DNA of 64,000 bases from Paenibacillus antarcticus (GTDB lineage: Bacteria > Bacillota > Bacilli > Paenibacillales > Paenibacillaceae): NCBI RefSeq assembly GCF_001637225.1, contig NZ_LVJI01000016.1, positions 1 through 64,000 of the forward strand, in the 5' to 3' direction. The position numbers and the translations under genes are program-made. The notes under the pieces are model-generated. The model saw nothing but the letters and a program-made list of their open reading frames with translations. It did no database searches and was not told where the DNA came from. Of the stretch, positions 47,301 through 55,516 are shown one piece after another. Position 1 is the first letter of the stretch, and each line of letters opens with the position of its first letter.

Positions 47301-47512
47301 GTTGTTATGCAAGTGGCATCAACGATGAAGGACGCATGGAAATCGTCGAAGGCGTAGACGTGCAAAGATGGCTAACGGGCAAAGTAAGTGAGGTTGCTAG
47401 TGAAAGCTTAAATCTTGAGGCTGTCGCAGATATTCCAATTTTTAATCGTATTCGTGAGCTAAACAAACAAGAAATGATGGCAATTCACCAATTTCTTGAG
47501 CAAAATAATTAA
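44342..47512 (+). CDS. Large UvrA-like ABC ATPase with a long C-terminal zinc-rich region
   Basis: 1056 residues from the ATG at 44342 (AGAGGAT upstream). Half 1 has Walker A GLSGSGKTT (about 28-36), a UvrA-type zinc module CxxC-x-CxxC (about 131-148), signature LSGGELTRL (about 219) and Walker B IIIIDEISVGLD. Half 2 has Walker A TGESGCGKST (about 350), a degenerate signature LSTGEFQ (about 457) and FIFDEPSKGLS. The final 490 residues hold three further Cys pairs (CPCCKG about 670, CPICEG about 797, CPFCKG...CVSC about 960-985) but no Walker motifs. UvrA is about 940 residues and lacks this layout. Drug-resistance UvrA paralogues are an alternative class; the role is unknown. Confidence 0.85.
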   Translation: MKINQLIANNINKLDAVLPVDKSLGIAGLSGSGKTTFSQTIGEESKKRLVSLLPKAEYQYLFPNIMETNFSAIKMEEMPLVLFLGRSSISSNPRSTIGTHTGVFTEIRVAFAEKYNLSPEVFSFNNELGWCADCKGRGTTKNIECKKCKGSRYNQEIEQYKIELYDKAQRISDINDLSIESILSLAEVLHISEAKQNILQNIINMNIGYLTLNRIMGTLSGGELTRLYLAEFMSSSENTIIIIDEISVGLDHQTLLKILEQIKHLGYKNQIWVIDHSDTVLDTTDEQLFFGPGSGKYGGKIVEESPRPGPISWERNQAAPTEYYQFHDLYCRNIQIAEIQIPHNRLVTFTGESGCGKSTLVNECMAKDFLNRYPKDKLVIVGQDRNQSITSRSTVATFLDIKRKLTKYSEDIDDIFERSIEDIIDELPNEDIAHKRLSLLIKLGLGYLTLERKTQSLSTGEFQCVHLVSELFGGSRNPHTLFIFDEPSKGLSQNILNQFIDSVRVILQDESVSIMMIEHNSYMLESSDFIVDFGKRQLAPVERLNVVSHNDYYRQENSADSMAPLHISSTRKSQHGIDYLKENQISYFKNAENVYKGGILKSLSSMARLIYGEYESEIIAPVIAIDMERHLYSQYTFLYEIGGLINHIVAAHPTNKDTNSFDFYHQDNHCPCCKGRRMIEQFDFDIVIQDKTVPFWDGLLHPDAMEILKFYKFEKIQFIFDEIKNELGQDISKSYNEMTEAEKHTFLYGYWEKSFYDKAGKASRTWEGFNHIIGNYMVISKSIIKEHIKESKKMITCPICEGTVLNHHKKLKFGDTDIREIIGQPLNQVITTVGKLQVLEKMKVIVGDDMVLTADVSLLPREIQVALKVLELELASFAHYEMVLQNVLPFWGSIARSIESISINNRITICDFANITETRETIIDKYFTNGKYKKLTYVYEAFGYKKIITLINKIKASHPCPFCKGKKVISEDGLHDGVYKLTIPCVSCYASGINDEGRMEIVEGVDVQRWLTGKVSEVASESLNLEAVADIPIFNRIRELNKQEMMAIHQFLEQNN

Positions 47513-47518
47513 ATTAGA

Positions 47519-47559
47519 AAACTCATTTGCAGTAATGAATTGTAGATGAGTTTTTGTTT
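47519..47559 (+). terminator. Intrinsic terminator after the UvrA-like gene
   Basis: AAACTCAT ... ATGAGTTT with TTTTTG downstream. The following 170 bases to 47729 hold no gene. Confidence 0.75.
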
Positions 47560-47729
47560 TATTCTGAAGCGAAGATTAACTTAAATATGAATTTGAACAA
47601 TTAGTAGATAACAATTGATTATAGTTTTATTTTACTTATGAAATAGATTATATATGTGATACCCTTATTTGTAGTTATAGTAAAAATATACCATCGCTTC
47701 AATAGGTATGTATCGAAAGGGGTATTACT

Positions 47730-48668
47730 TTGGGGGAATCGTTTCAGATGTTAGGTGAGATTGAAATACGAAATTTTCAAGAAGGTGACATGCCGTTACT
47801 TGGCGAGTTGTACAACTCAGTAACTTCTAGAGAGAATGCTACCTTTTGGTGGGTAGGCGACCCGGATAATTGGGTTAATGTATTTTGTGCTTTTGAACAA
47901 GGGGAAATGGTGGCTAAGGGGCAAGTGAGTATTATCAATATTGTTCCGTCGAGTCGTTCTGCTGACAGCAAACATGAAATTTTTCTTAATTTAAAGACCA
48001 TCCCAGAAAGAGAAGCTGATCTCAATCTATTAGAACAACTCTACCCCTATCTATATTCACGTGCCATTGAGTTAGGAGAGTCTTTGCCGCAAGAATACGA
48101 AACATTACTGTGTGTAGGTAACGATTCGTCAGAGATTGCCAATAGTCAATTCTTCATTCAGCAGAAGAGTTTCAGGCATAAGGAAAGCTTATTCACAATG
48201 GAACGTGATCTTAAGCAGCCTATGATAGAGTTATCAATAAGCGATGGTCTTCAATGTACACCTTGGACAATGGATTCTTCTCAAGAAGAAAGTGAGTATT
48301 TAGAGTTAGAAGCAGAGATTTGGCCAGATACACCACTAGGAATGGAAAGACTCTCACAATACAAACAAAATCCACTGTGGACAGCGATAGTTGTGCGTGA
48401 AGTAGATACGATTGTGGGTAGCTTAATGGCATGGCGGGAAGAAGATAAAGGAGTTATAGAAGATGTCTTCGTACGTGAACCATGGAGAAATACTGGCATT
48501 GCGAAATATATGCTGACACAAGCGCTGACCTATTTAAGAGGAAATGGGCTAGAATCTGCTGAATTAATGGTATTAACTACGAATAACTCTGCGTTGTCAC
48601 TATACGGATCGGTTGGATTTAAGAGGGTCAAAGAGGAAGCAAGATATTGTGTAGAGCTTAGTAGATAG
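47730..48668 (+). CDS. GNAT acetyltransferase with degenerate second GNAT domain
   Basis: 312 residues from a TTG start seven bases after AAAGGGG; an ATG at 47748 is the alternative. The C-terminal GNAT has motif A IEDVFVREPWRNTGIAKYMLTQAL (about 240-263) and SALSLYGSVGF. The N-terminal half resembles another GNAT fold without a clear acetyl-CoA loop. Substrate unknown. Confidence 0.85.
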   Translation: MGESFQMLGEIEIRNFQEGDMPLLGELYNSVTSRENATFWWVGDPDNWVNVFCAFEQGEMVAKGQVSIINIVPSSRSADSKHEIFLNLKTIPEREADLNLLEQLYPYLYSRAIELGESLPQEYETLLCVGNDSSEIANSQFFIQQKSFRHKESLFTMERDLKQPMIELSISDGLQCTPWTMDSSQEESEYLELEAEIWPDTPLGMERLSQYKQNPLWTAIVVREVDTIVGSLMAWREEDKGVIEDVFVREPWRNTGIAKYMLTQALTYLRGNGLESAELMVLTTNNSALSLYGSVGFKRVKEEARYCVELSR

Positions 48669-48753
48669 ATTGTTTAACAAGGATTGCTTAATGATCTAAG
48701 GTGCATGCTAGCCTCAGAAAACTTGTCTGTGCAGTCCATCAGGAGGTATAGCT

Positions 48754-49590
48754 ATGATAACAGAATTAAATAAACATGAATTTTATACAATAAAACATCT
48801 CACCGACCCGTGTAACAATATTGAAGTGAGAGCTGTGGTCAATGGAAATAGTCCTGGTTGGGTCTACGTGGATCATAGAATAAGGCCTACGGCTGCATTA
48901 TTATGGATTCAGGGTCAGGAAGGTTTCCACATTATTGGAAATGAACACAGTGAGTCTTTTCGGATAGGGCTGGAAGCATATATGACACAATATATTGAAC
49001 CCAGACTACAGGAGCTTGGTGTGAATTGGGTCGAGATCAGTGGTGAAACGGATTCATGGGCTGATACAATCCAAGAGATTTTCACTACCCGCGACATTTC
49101 TAGTGATATTCAGCATGTGTTTACCCTTAAGGGAAATAGTGACGCTTGTGAGTACATAGAAGATAAGATTATGATTCGAAGAATAGATGAGAACTTATTG
49201 AATTCTAGGAGATTGGATAATCATTCATTCTTAGAAGAGAAAATTAATCGCTTTTGGAATTCCATAGATACTTTCTTACCAGTAGGGTTTGGCTATATTG
49301 TGGAGCATAATAACAACGTCTTGAGTGCATGCCTCTCTTCATTTGTGGACAAAGAGACTCATGCTATCGATATAGAGACTTTAGAAGGATATAAAAGAAA
49401 TAAATATGGCACAGCAGTAGCTAGAGCATTTATTGATGAATGCAAACAAAGAGGGATATCTCCGTATTGGGATTGTTCTCCGGAAAATATGGGATCAATA
49501 TCGGTAGCTAGAAGTCTTGGATTGACACCTTGTTTTGACTATAAGATATTCTGGTATGAATGCAGGACAATAATGCCCAAAACAACTTGA
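48754..49590 (+). CDS. GNAT acetyltransferase, zwittermicin-resistance-like type
   Basis: 278 residues; AGGAGG before the ATG. Ends with ETLEGYKRNKYGTAVARAFIDECKQRGISPYWDCSPENMGSISVARSLG, the acetyl-CoA-binding loop and end motif of the GNAT_acetyltran family. Its N-terminal 140 residues are variable. It could acetylate an antibiotic or metabolite. Confidence 0.8.
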   Translation: MITELNKHEFYTIKHLTDPCNNIEVRAVVNGNSPGWVYVDHRIRPTAALLWIQGQEGFHIIGNEHSESFRIGLEAYMTQYIEPRLQELGVNWVEISGETDSWADTIQEIFTTRDISSDIQHVFTLKGNSDACEYIEDKIMIRRIDENLLNSRRLDNHSFLEEKINRFWNSIDTFLPVGFGYIVEHNNNVLSACLSSFVDKETHAIDIETLEGYKRNKYGTAVARAFIDECKQRGISPYWDCSPENMGSISVARSLGLTPCFDYKIFWYECRTIMPKTT

Positions 49591-49599
49591 TGTAACCGG

Positions 49600-49640
49600 T
49601 AGAGATCCATATTGCTTAATCGCGAATAAGGATCTCTATT
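49600..49640. terminator. Convergent intrinsic terminator
   Basis: TAGAGATCC and GGATCTCTA with TTTCTC downstream, between the converging genes ending at 49590 (+) and 49681 (-). Confidence 0.7.
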
Positions 49641-49680
49641 TCTCTTATTCTTATGCTGTTGCCATAGGAATTAAATTTCC

Positions 49681-50466
49681 TCACGACTTCGGTAACTTGG
49701 ACTCTGATATCACAATAGTCTGTGAAATTTGCTTCTCCCAGTCGAATACCTTCTGTAGAGAAGAATGAATAATTACCATTTGATCATACATAAGTGTGAT
49801 ATCAGTAGCTGCTGTAACAGCGTCACCTTGTTTCACACTAACTCTATAACTACTCTCCGCTGCCGAATAGATTTTTTTTGCTGCAGTAATCGTCTTATTC
49901 TCAGCTGTAATCTTCTTTTTGAAATTCCGTACAGGAACTAGGGAATCTTTAACTATCTTCACTTTACTTGCACGTTGCTTCTTCGCACTTGAGAGCGCTG
50001 CTTTCTTTGCTTTAATATCGGCACGCGCGACTTCCACTGAAGTACGTATCTTATTGCGTTGTAGATCGAGAAGATCAGCTATTTTCTTATTTTTTTGTTC
50101 TTTGGCGGCAGTAGCCTGTTTACTTAGTCCTGTGTATCGTTCTAATAGTGGAGAGTGCTCCCGTAAGGCCTGATTATATTTTATTTGTAGTTTTTTTATC
50201 CATTCCACATCTATGGCGTTGATTTTTATATTCAAGAGCTTCAAAACATCATTATTCTTTGTACGTTGTTCTTGAATATGTTGAGTTACTGATAGTGTGG
50301 TTCCTTTGAGCGTTGTAACATTATCGTAAACGATATCGACATGTGCCAACGCAGTATCCCAACGATCAGCTGCACTTACCTGAGGTACATTTACTTGTAA
50401 TGCAGTCCATACACAGAAAATCATAATCAACCTACACCAATGAGCTCTTCTACTTACATCCTTCAT
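49681..50466 (-). CDS. Exported coiled-coil protein, unknown function
   Basis: About 261 residues if started at the ATG at 50466; the frame is open to 50526 but that part overlaps the leader terminator. A signal peptide ends near VSAADRW. The mature chain is almost entirely helical and Lys/Ala/Glu-rich with long heptads (for example KKAALSSAKKQRASKVKI), so it likely forms an extended coiled coil outside the membrane. No enzyme motif. The leader carries an attenuator-like terminator. Confidence 0.7.
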   Translation of the reverse strand: MKDVSRRAHWCRLIMIFCVWTALQVNVPQVSAADRWDTALAHVDIVYDNVTTLKGTTLSVTQHIQEQRTKNNDVLKLLNIKINAIDVEWIKKLQIKYNQALREHSPLLERYTGLSKQATAAKEQKNKKIADLLDLQRNKIRTSVEVARADIKAKKAALSSAKKQRASKVKIVKDSLVPVRNFKKKITAENKTITAAKKIYSAAESSYRVSVKQGDAVTAATDITLMYDQMVIIHSSLQKVFDWEKQISQTIVISESKLPKS

Positions 50467-50509
50467 TAATGACTTCAACCCCCATCTACAAGAATAGTAA
50501 CGCAAACAC

Positions 50510-50560
50510 AAAAAAGCACCTCTCAAGAAAGGCTGTTACGCCTGATCTTGCGAGGTGCTT
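50510..50560 (-). promoter_or_regulatory. Attenuator-like intrinsic terminator in the leader of the coiled-coil gene
   Basis: On the minus strand AAGCACCTC pairs with GAGGTGCT across a second stem (CAAGA/TCTTG, AGGC/GCCT), followed by six T. It lies between the promoter at 50589-50617 and the gene start at 50466. Transcription must pass it, so it may be a regulated attenuator. No recognised riboswitch aptamer. Confidence 0.65.
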
Positions 50561-50588
50561 CGCTCGCTACAATGTTTAATTTCCATTC

Positions 50589-50617
50589 AACATACCCCAC
50601 AATATGTAAGTTGTCAA
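50589..50617 (-). promoter_or_regulatory. Sigma-A promoter of the coiled-coil gene
   Basis: Minus strand TTGACA (50617-50612), 17-base spacer, TATGTT (50594-50589). Confidence 0.7.
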
Positions 50618-50748
50618 CAATTAATCGAACATACGTTTGATTCCTCATATCTCACCTGGTATACCATACATCTCCTAAATAGGGTTTAACATTAGAACAT
50701 GCCCATCTTGCATATGCTTTAACTAATGCTTAATTGGGAGGGGAACGA

Positions 50749-51567
50749 ATGTCAGACCGATTTGTCGCGCAGTCTTTAGATGAAGTCAGCTTTTGGTCCA
50801 GAATTATGAAAGAACATTCATTTTTTTTAGGGTTGGGTTTCCGTTGTGAGGATACCGTACTTAAGAAAGAAGCAGATCATTTCTATCGCGTGTTTGAAGA
50901 CATTGAAAGGCGGGTACACTGCTTCACCCTTGATGTGGATCCCAATACGATTAAAGAATTTAATAAAGAAGTACATTCCGCGGTGTGTCACATTTGGGCA
51001 TTCAAAAGAAAAGTCCTCGGCTTAATACTGAATTGTAAACTGCCTGGTCAAACGAACTTTCCCCTTCTGGTCGATCATGTGAGTAGGGAAGCTAATTACT
51101 TTCGCAATCGCTTAGAAGAGCTAAATAGAGGTCAATTAGAACCACTATATGATTCAATTATTGATGAGAATGTATTCTTCCTGAGAATTATGGGCGAACA
51201 TGCCCAGTTTATTGGACACTTATTAGATCCATCGGAACGCAAGCTTGTTGAGCAAGCCCGAGATTTTAGTAATGATTTTGACCAGTTACTAGTCCAAGCG
51301 AGGGATATTGACTCGATGAGACCTCAATCTCAGACGGTTCCTATATTAGATCAGTTTCTGGATCAAAATAGAGTATCTGTTAAGTCATTACGAGATTTCA
51401 AGAAAACCGCTCGTGATCTAATAGATCAATGTAAGATTAAGAGCATTATTCATCCCCTACTTGCGGATCATGTGTTCCGTGAGGCAGAAAGATTCCTGGA
51501 GATTATTGATATGTTCGAGAACTCGCTAAAAGGGAAAGGGAGGACAAATGAGATTATTCATCATTAA
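50749..51567 (+). CDS. DUF2935 protein
   Basis: 272 residues from the ATG at 50749, with GGGAGGGG upstream. Two similar helical halves, each starting EVSFWSRIMKEHSFFL / ENVFFLRIMGEHAQFI and each with a later DHV(S/F)REAxxF motif. The repeated Glu/His pattern suggests a four-helix metal site in each half, related to ferritin-like or hemerythrin-like folds. Common in spore-formers, function not established. Confidence 0.85.
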   Translation: MSDRFVAQSLDEVSFWSRIMKEHSFFLGLGFRCEDTVLKKEADHFYRVFEDIERRVHCFTLDVDPNTIKEFNKEVHSAVCHIWAFKRKVLGLILNCKLPGQTNFPLLVDHVSREANYFRNRLEELNRGQLEPLYDSIIDENVFFLRIMGEHAQFIGHLLDPSERKLVEQARDFSNDFDQLLVQARDIDSMRPQSQTVPILDQFLDQNRVSVKSLRDFKKTARDLIDQCKIKSIIHPLLADHVFREAERFLEIIDMFENSLKGKGRTNEIIHH

Positions 51568-51580
51568 ATAAGCCGATGTT

Positions 51581-51626
51581 AAAAAGACTTTTAGACCCTT
51601 GATCATAGGGTTGAAAGTCTTTTTTT
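51581..51626 (+). terminator. Intrinsic terminator after the DUF2935 gene
   Basis: AAAAAGACTTT and AAAGTCTTTTT with inner ACCCT/AGGGT, then T run. Confidence 0.93.
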
Positions 51627-51682
51627 GTTATAGTTAGAGTAGGATACACTTATAGTTAAAGTTACTTGCTTAAAGGAGCACG

Positions 51683-52384
51683 ATGGAAATGAAACGTATC
51701 ACGATTCTAATAGCGGATGATGAGGCGGAGATTGCGAATCTCATTGCGTTACATTTGGAAAAAGAGGGCTACCATATTATCAAAGTATATGATGGGCGAG
51801 AAGCCATTCAAGCTATCCAATCACACACGATTGATTTAGCGATATTAGACATTATGATGCCAGGAATCGATGGTTACGAAGTGACCCGTCAGATTCGAGA
51901 AAAGTATCACATGCCCATTATTTTTTTGAGTGCCAAAACGTCTGATCTAGATAAGATCACGGGACTGGTCATGGGGGCCGATGATTATATGACCAAGCCT
52001 TTTAACCCCATGGAATTGGTTGCCCGTGTGAATGCTCAGCTACGACGTTCTATGCAGTTGAATACATCGACAACAGAGGAGCAATCCATCTTGGAAGTCG
52101 GGGGATTAACGATTGATCCTGAACAACGCACGGTTACGTTATATGGTGAAGACATTATTTTAACACCGAAAGAATTCGATATTCTGTATCTACTTGCCGG
52201 TCATTCGAGGAAAGTATTCAGCGCAGAGAATATATTCGAACACGTGTGGGGCGAAGCCTACTTTGAAAGTGGGAATACGGTCATGGTGCATATTCGCACC
52301 CTACGGAAGAAGCTTGGAGAAGATAAGACTAAAAACAAATGGATTAAAACCATTTGGGGGGTTGGATATACATTCAATGGCTAA
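51683..52384 (+). CDS. vanR: VanR-type response regulator
   Basis: 233 residues; AAAGGAG just before, with ATG at 51683 or 51689. Receiver ADDEAEI, phospho-Asp in LAILDIMMPGIDG, LSAKTSDLDKITGLVMGADDYMTKPF, then an OmpR-type winged helix ending IKTIWGVGYTF. The TSDLDKITGL stretch is characteristic of VanR. The kinase gene overlaps by eight bases. With vanS, vanY and vanZ downstream the assignment is firm at family level, but the inducer is unknown. Confidence 0.88.
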   Translation: MEMKRITILIADDEAEIANLIALHLEKEGYHIIKVYDGREAIQAIQSHTIDLAILDIMMPGIDGYEVTRQIREKYHMPIIFLSAKTSDLDKITGLVMGADDYMTKPFNPMELVARVNAQLRRSMQLNTSTTEEQSILEVGGLTIDPEQRTVTLYGEDIILTPKEFDILYLLAGHSRKVFSAENIFEHVWGEAYFESGNTVMVHIRTLRKKLGEDKTKNKWIKTIWGVGYTFNG

Positions 52385-53462
52385 CATGATACGAAGTTTT
52401 CGATCTAAAATGATCGTATTATTAGGGTTGAGTATGTTGTTTTCTGGTACGATCACTTTTATAATCTATAAAGCTCTCCAGCGTTATTATGTGAAGGTTC
52501 GGTTGGAAGATCCATTAGCTCAAGTTCGCCAAGTCATAAATAACTTTGGGGATCTCAATTTCTTTTTGATCCTATTCATTCCACTTGCGATTCTATTTTT
52601 CTTTTTTCTCACGAAGCCCTACGCAACCTATTTCAAGGAAATTTCTACAGGAATTCATTGTCTCGCCAATGGTGACTTTAATAATCGTGTTCAAATATCA
52701 TCGAATGATGAGTTCAAAGATATTGCAGAAGACATAAATTTGGCAAGTCAAAAGCTACAAGAAGCGGTTGTACGAGGGGATTTTGCAGAGAGTAGTAAGG
52801 ATCAGTTAGTCTTAAATTTAGCACATGATTTACGTACGCCATTGACTTCAGTGTTAGGTTATCTAGATCTGATTCTTCAAGATGATCAGTTAACAACAGA
52901 ACAGGTTAAACATTATTCGACGATTGCTTTCACCAAATCTCAGCGGTTAGAGAAACTCATTGATTCACTATTTGAGATCACTAGAATGAACTACGGGATG
53001 ATTTCCATTGATAAGCAATCCATCGATCTAAGCGAGCTACTCCACCAATTGAACGAGGAATTATATCCTGTCTTTGAGAGGAATAATCTAATCGCTAGAT
53101 TAAATGTGACTGCAAATGTAAATATTTTGGGCGATGGAGAGTTATTGGCACGTGTATTTGAGAATCTATTGACCAATGCCACCCGATATGGAAAGGACGG
53201 GCAGTTTGTAGATATGAACTGTCACCTCGAGGGGGGAGATGTCGTGGTTCAAGTGATCAATTATGGTAATTGTATTCCTGAGAAAGAGCTACCTCATATC
53301 TTTGAGATGTTTTATACCGGTGATCAAGCCAGAACGCATCAAGAAGGTGGCACGGGTCTGGGTTTGCTTATTGCGAAGAATATTGTGGAGCAACATGACG
53401 GAATCATATCCGTTCAAAGTAGTGTGATTCGTACTATGTTTGAGGTGAGATTACCACAATGA
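52377..53462 (+). CDS. vanS: VanS-type sensor histidine kinase
   Basis: 361 residues from the ATG at 52377. Two membrane helices (about 14-33 and 58-76) enclose a short extracellular loop, as in VanS. Then HAMP, HisKA with LAHDLRTPLTSVLGYLD (His about 150), N box ENLLTNATRY and G box GGTGLGLLIAKN. The LRTPLT motif is conserved in VanS. It phosphorylates VanR. Confidence 0.87.
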   Translation: MANMIRSFRSKMIVLLGLSMLFSGTITFIIYKALQRYYVKVRLEDPLAQVRQVINNFGDLNFFLILFIPLAILFFFFLTKPYATYFKEISTGIHCLANGDFNNRVQISSNDEFKDIAEDINLASQKLQEAVVRGDFAESSKDQLVLNLAHDLRTPLTSVLGYLDLILQDDQLTTEQVKHYSTIAFTKSQRLEKLIDSLFEITRMNYGMISIDKQSIDLSELLHQLNEELYPVFERNNLIARLNVTANVNILGDGELLARVFENLLTNATRYGKDGQFVDMNCHLEGGDVVVQVINYGNCIPEKELPHIFEMFYTGDQARTHQEGGTGLGLLIAKNIVEQHDGIISVQSSVIRTMFEVRLPQ

Positions 53463-53557
53463 GGGAATAAATTTAAGAAAAACTTTATATTTGCCCGACT
53501 TCTTTTTAAACAAGGTCCTTTATTCTTAATGAATGGATGGTTAAGGAGGAACTTAAT

Positions 53558-54424
53558 ATGAAGAAGTGGGCTTTTTTACTTGTTATTGTACTTTTACTAT
53601 TTGGGTTTGAAGTCATGAAGCAGGAGCCAGAAGTGGCGAGCAATAATCAATCGCTAGAAGAAGATCTTGCTCCAGATAAGATAGATCAAGATAACAATCA
53701 TTCGATAGAAGTTGGAATGGATCATATCTACCAGGGCGATCTCTTGTTAGTGAATAGTCAGTATCCTGTACATCCAATGGGTGTAACACCCGATGTGGTG
53801 AATTTGTTTCAGAATAAGGAACTCGTACAAGGATATGGGTTGTTAGATAATACGATTCAATTGTCGCGACGTGTGGTGCAACAATTCAAAGTGATGATCG
53901 ATAAGGCAGCTCGAGATGGCGTACGTCATTTCTTAATAAGTAGTGGTTATCGAGGTGACGAAGATCAGAATCGGCTTTATGAAGAAATGGGTGCAGATTA
54001 CGCCTTACCAGCGGGCTATAGCGAACATAACGTAGGATTATCCCTTGATATTGGATCTACTAAAATGGCAATGAATCAAGCGGATGAAGGACAATGGTTA
54101 CAGAAACACGCCTCTACATATGGGTTTATTTTACGATATCCCAAGAACAAATCAGCAATCACAGGCATTCAGTATGAACCTTGGCATTACCGCTATGTGG
54201 GATTACCACACAGTGTGATTATGCAGGAGAAGAACTTTACGTTGGAACAATATTTGGATTTCCTGAAAGAACAAAAAACCTATACTACGAGTATAGATCA
54301 TAAAGAATATGAGATTTCCTATTATCCTATTGTTAAGAATACGATGATACTCATGCCGACGGATCGTCGTTATGAGGTATCGGGTAACAATATAGATGGC
54401 GTCATTGTAACATTATATCCCTGA
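53558..54424 (+). CDS. vanY: VanY-type D,D-carboxypeptidase
   Basis: 288 residues from the ATG at 53558 (AAGGAGG). An N-terminal signal anchor is followed by the Zn-dependent VanY/peptidase M15 domain: SSGYRGDEDQNRLYEE, then SEHNVGLSLDIG with Zn ligands His (about 156) and Asp (about 163), and YEPWHYRYVG with catalytic Glu and Zn-binding His. It removes terminal D-Ala from muropeptide precursors outside the membrane, reducing glycopeptide targets. Confidence 0.92.
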   Translation: MKKWAFLLVIVLLLFGFEVMKQEPEVASNNQSLEEDLAPDKIDQDNNHSIEVGMDHIYQGDLLLVNSQYPVHPMGVTPDVVNLFQNKELVQGYGLLDNTIQLSRRVVQQFKVMIDKAARDGVRHFLISSGYRGDEDQNRLYEEMGADYALPAGYSEHNVGLSLDIGSTKMAMNQADEGQWLQKHASTYGFILRYPKNKSAITGIQYEPWHYRYVGLPHSVIMQEKNFTLEQYLDFLKEQKTYTTSIDHKEYEISYYPIVKNTMILMPTDRRYEVSGNNIDGVIVTLYP

Positions 54425-54461
54425 TGAACATGGACATATCTCAAGAAGGTGAGCGTGCGGT

Positions 54462-54962
54462 ATGAAACTAACGAAATTAATCAATGGCATCATGGTACCG
54501 ATACTATTCGCTGGGTATATGTATGTATTAATCAAAGTTATCTTATTTAAATTTGGGACAATGGATGTGAACTTTTTAAGGGGTCAAATGCAGAGGAATC
54601 TACGAAACCCGGAGAATATGATTGAACGATTGCAATCAGGCAATTTAAGTCCGATGAAGGAAATATCCAGAAATATGTATCATTTATCGGGCCATGGTCT
54701 AATCAATTTGGTTGGAAATATTGCATTATTCATACCGTTTGGTATTTTTCTTCTACTTATGTCTACAAGAATGACATTCATACGCGTATTTCTTCTATCA
54801 CTTGGTTTAAGTTTAAGTTTGGAGTGCGCACAAGTCCTATTTGAAATAGGAACTTTTGATGTAGATGATCTTATACTAAACGTGTCGGGTGGGTTAATTG
54901 GTTTTGTAATTTTTAAAGTTTGTCTCAAGTGTAAGGGTGGAAGAAAAATAAAGAATAGGTAG
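54462..54962 (+). CDS. vanZ: VanZ-like membrane protein
   Basis: 166 residues; AAGGTGAG nine bases before the ATG. Four membrane helices. Family motifs INLVGNIALFIPFG and SLECAQVLFEIGTFDVDDLILNVSGG are clear. VanZ proteins confer low-level teicoplanin resistance by an unknown mechanism. Last gene of vanRSYZ. Confidence 0.92.
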   Translation: MKLTKLINGIMVPILFAGYMYVLIKVILFKFGTMDVNFLRGQMQRNLRNPENMIERLQSGNLSPMKEISRNMYHLSGHGLINLVGNIALFIPFGIFLLLMSTRMTFIRVFLLSLGLSLSLECAQVLFEIGTFDVDDLILNVSGGLIGFVIFKVCLKCKGGRKIKNR

Positions 54963-54993
54963 TCTCATAGTGAAGCTACCTATTCTTTATTTC
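54947..54993 (+). terminator. Intrinsic terminator of the vanRSYZ operon
   Basis: AATAAAGAATAGGTAG and CTACCTATTCTTTATT, 16 bases of pairing, then TTCC. Beyond it, 54994-55149 holds no gene. Confidence 0.92.
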
Positions 54994-55149
54994 CATTCAT
55001 ATGCTATCTAGATTTGAGAAACGAGCTGGGGCGTAAACAAGTATTTATATTATTTATATTTTAAAAATACCAATTGTTTTAATTTGTTGTAAGATACACT
55101 GATTTCTTTGTTAGTAGTAATGATGTCCCATTTATTTATCTTGTTGTAA

Positions 55150-55370
55150 TTAACGCCATTTATCTGTTTCGTTTTTGGTAAGTATCTGGCCATTGGTATC
55201 TACCTGATTAGTAGGGAATTTCCCGAAATACGTAGATTTAGGTAGGAAACTAATAGCTTCATTACCTTTGTATATATAATTATCGGGGACCTGTAAATGA
55301 TCAAGGAATACAATATATTCTTCTCCTTCATCCATAATCTGATACCCACCAAAAGATAAGTAATTAGATC
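55150..55370 (-). pseudogene. 5'-truncated gene remnant downstream of a terminator
   Basis: The frame encodes about 75 coherent residues (GSNYLSFGGYQIMDEGEEYI ... FLPKSTYFGKFPTNQV). However, the only ATG (55398) lies inside the terminator of the acetyltransferase gene and the first residues are read from its T run. No ribosome site. It looks like the end of a secreted or lipoprotein-type gene whose beginning was deleted. Confidence 0.5.
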
Positions 55371-55430
55371 CAAAAAAATAGAAGAGAAAGACTCGCATAT
55401 CCTAGTTAGGATACTGCGAGTCTTTCTCTT
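55371..55430 (-). terminator. Intrinsic terminator of the Eis-like acetyltransferase gene
   Basis: AAGAGAAAGACTCGCA and TGCGAGTCTTTCTCTT with inner TATCC/GGATA, followed on the minus strand by TATTTTTTT. Confidence 0.92.
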
Positions 55431-55516
55431 TCGTTTCCTAATAATAATTCTGAGTAAAGAAATCTATCTCTTTGACTCAGCGAATTGCAACATAATTCTC
55501 ATATTCCTATTTTGCT

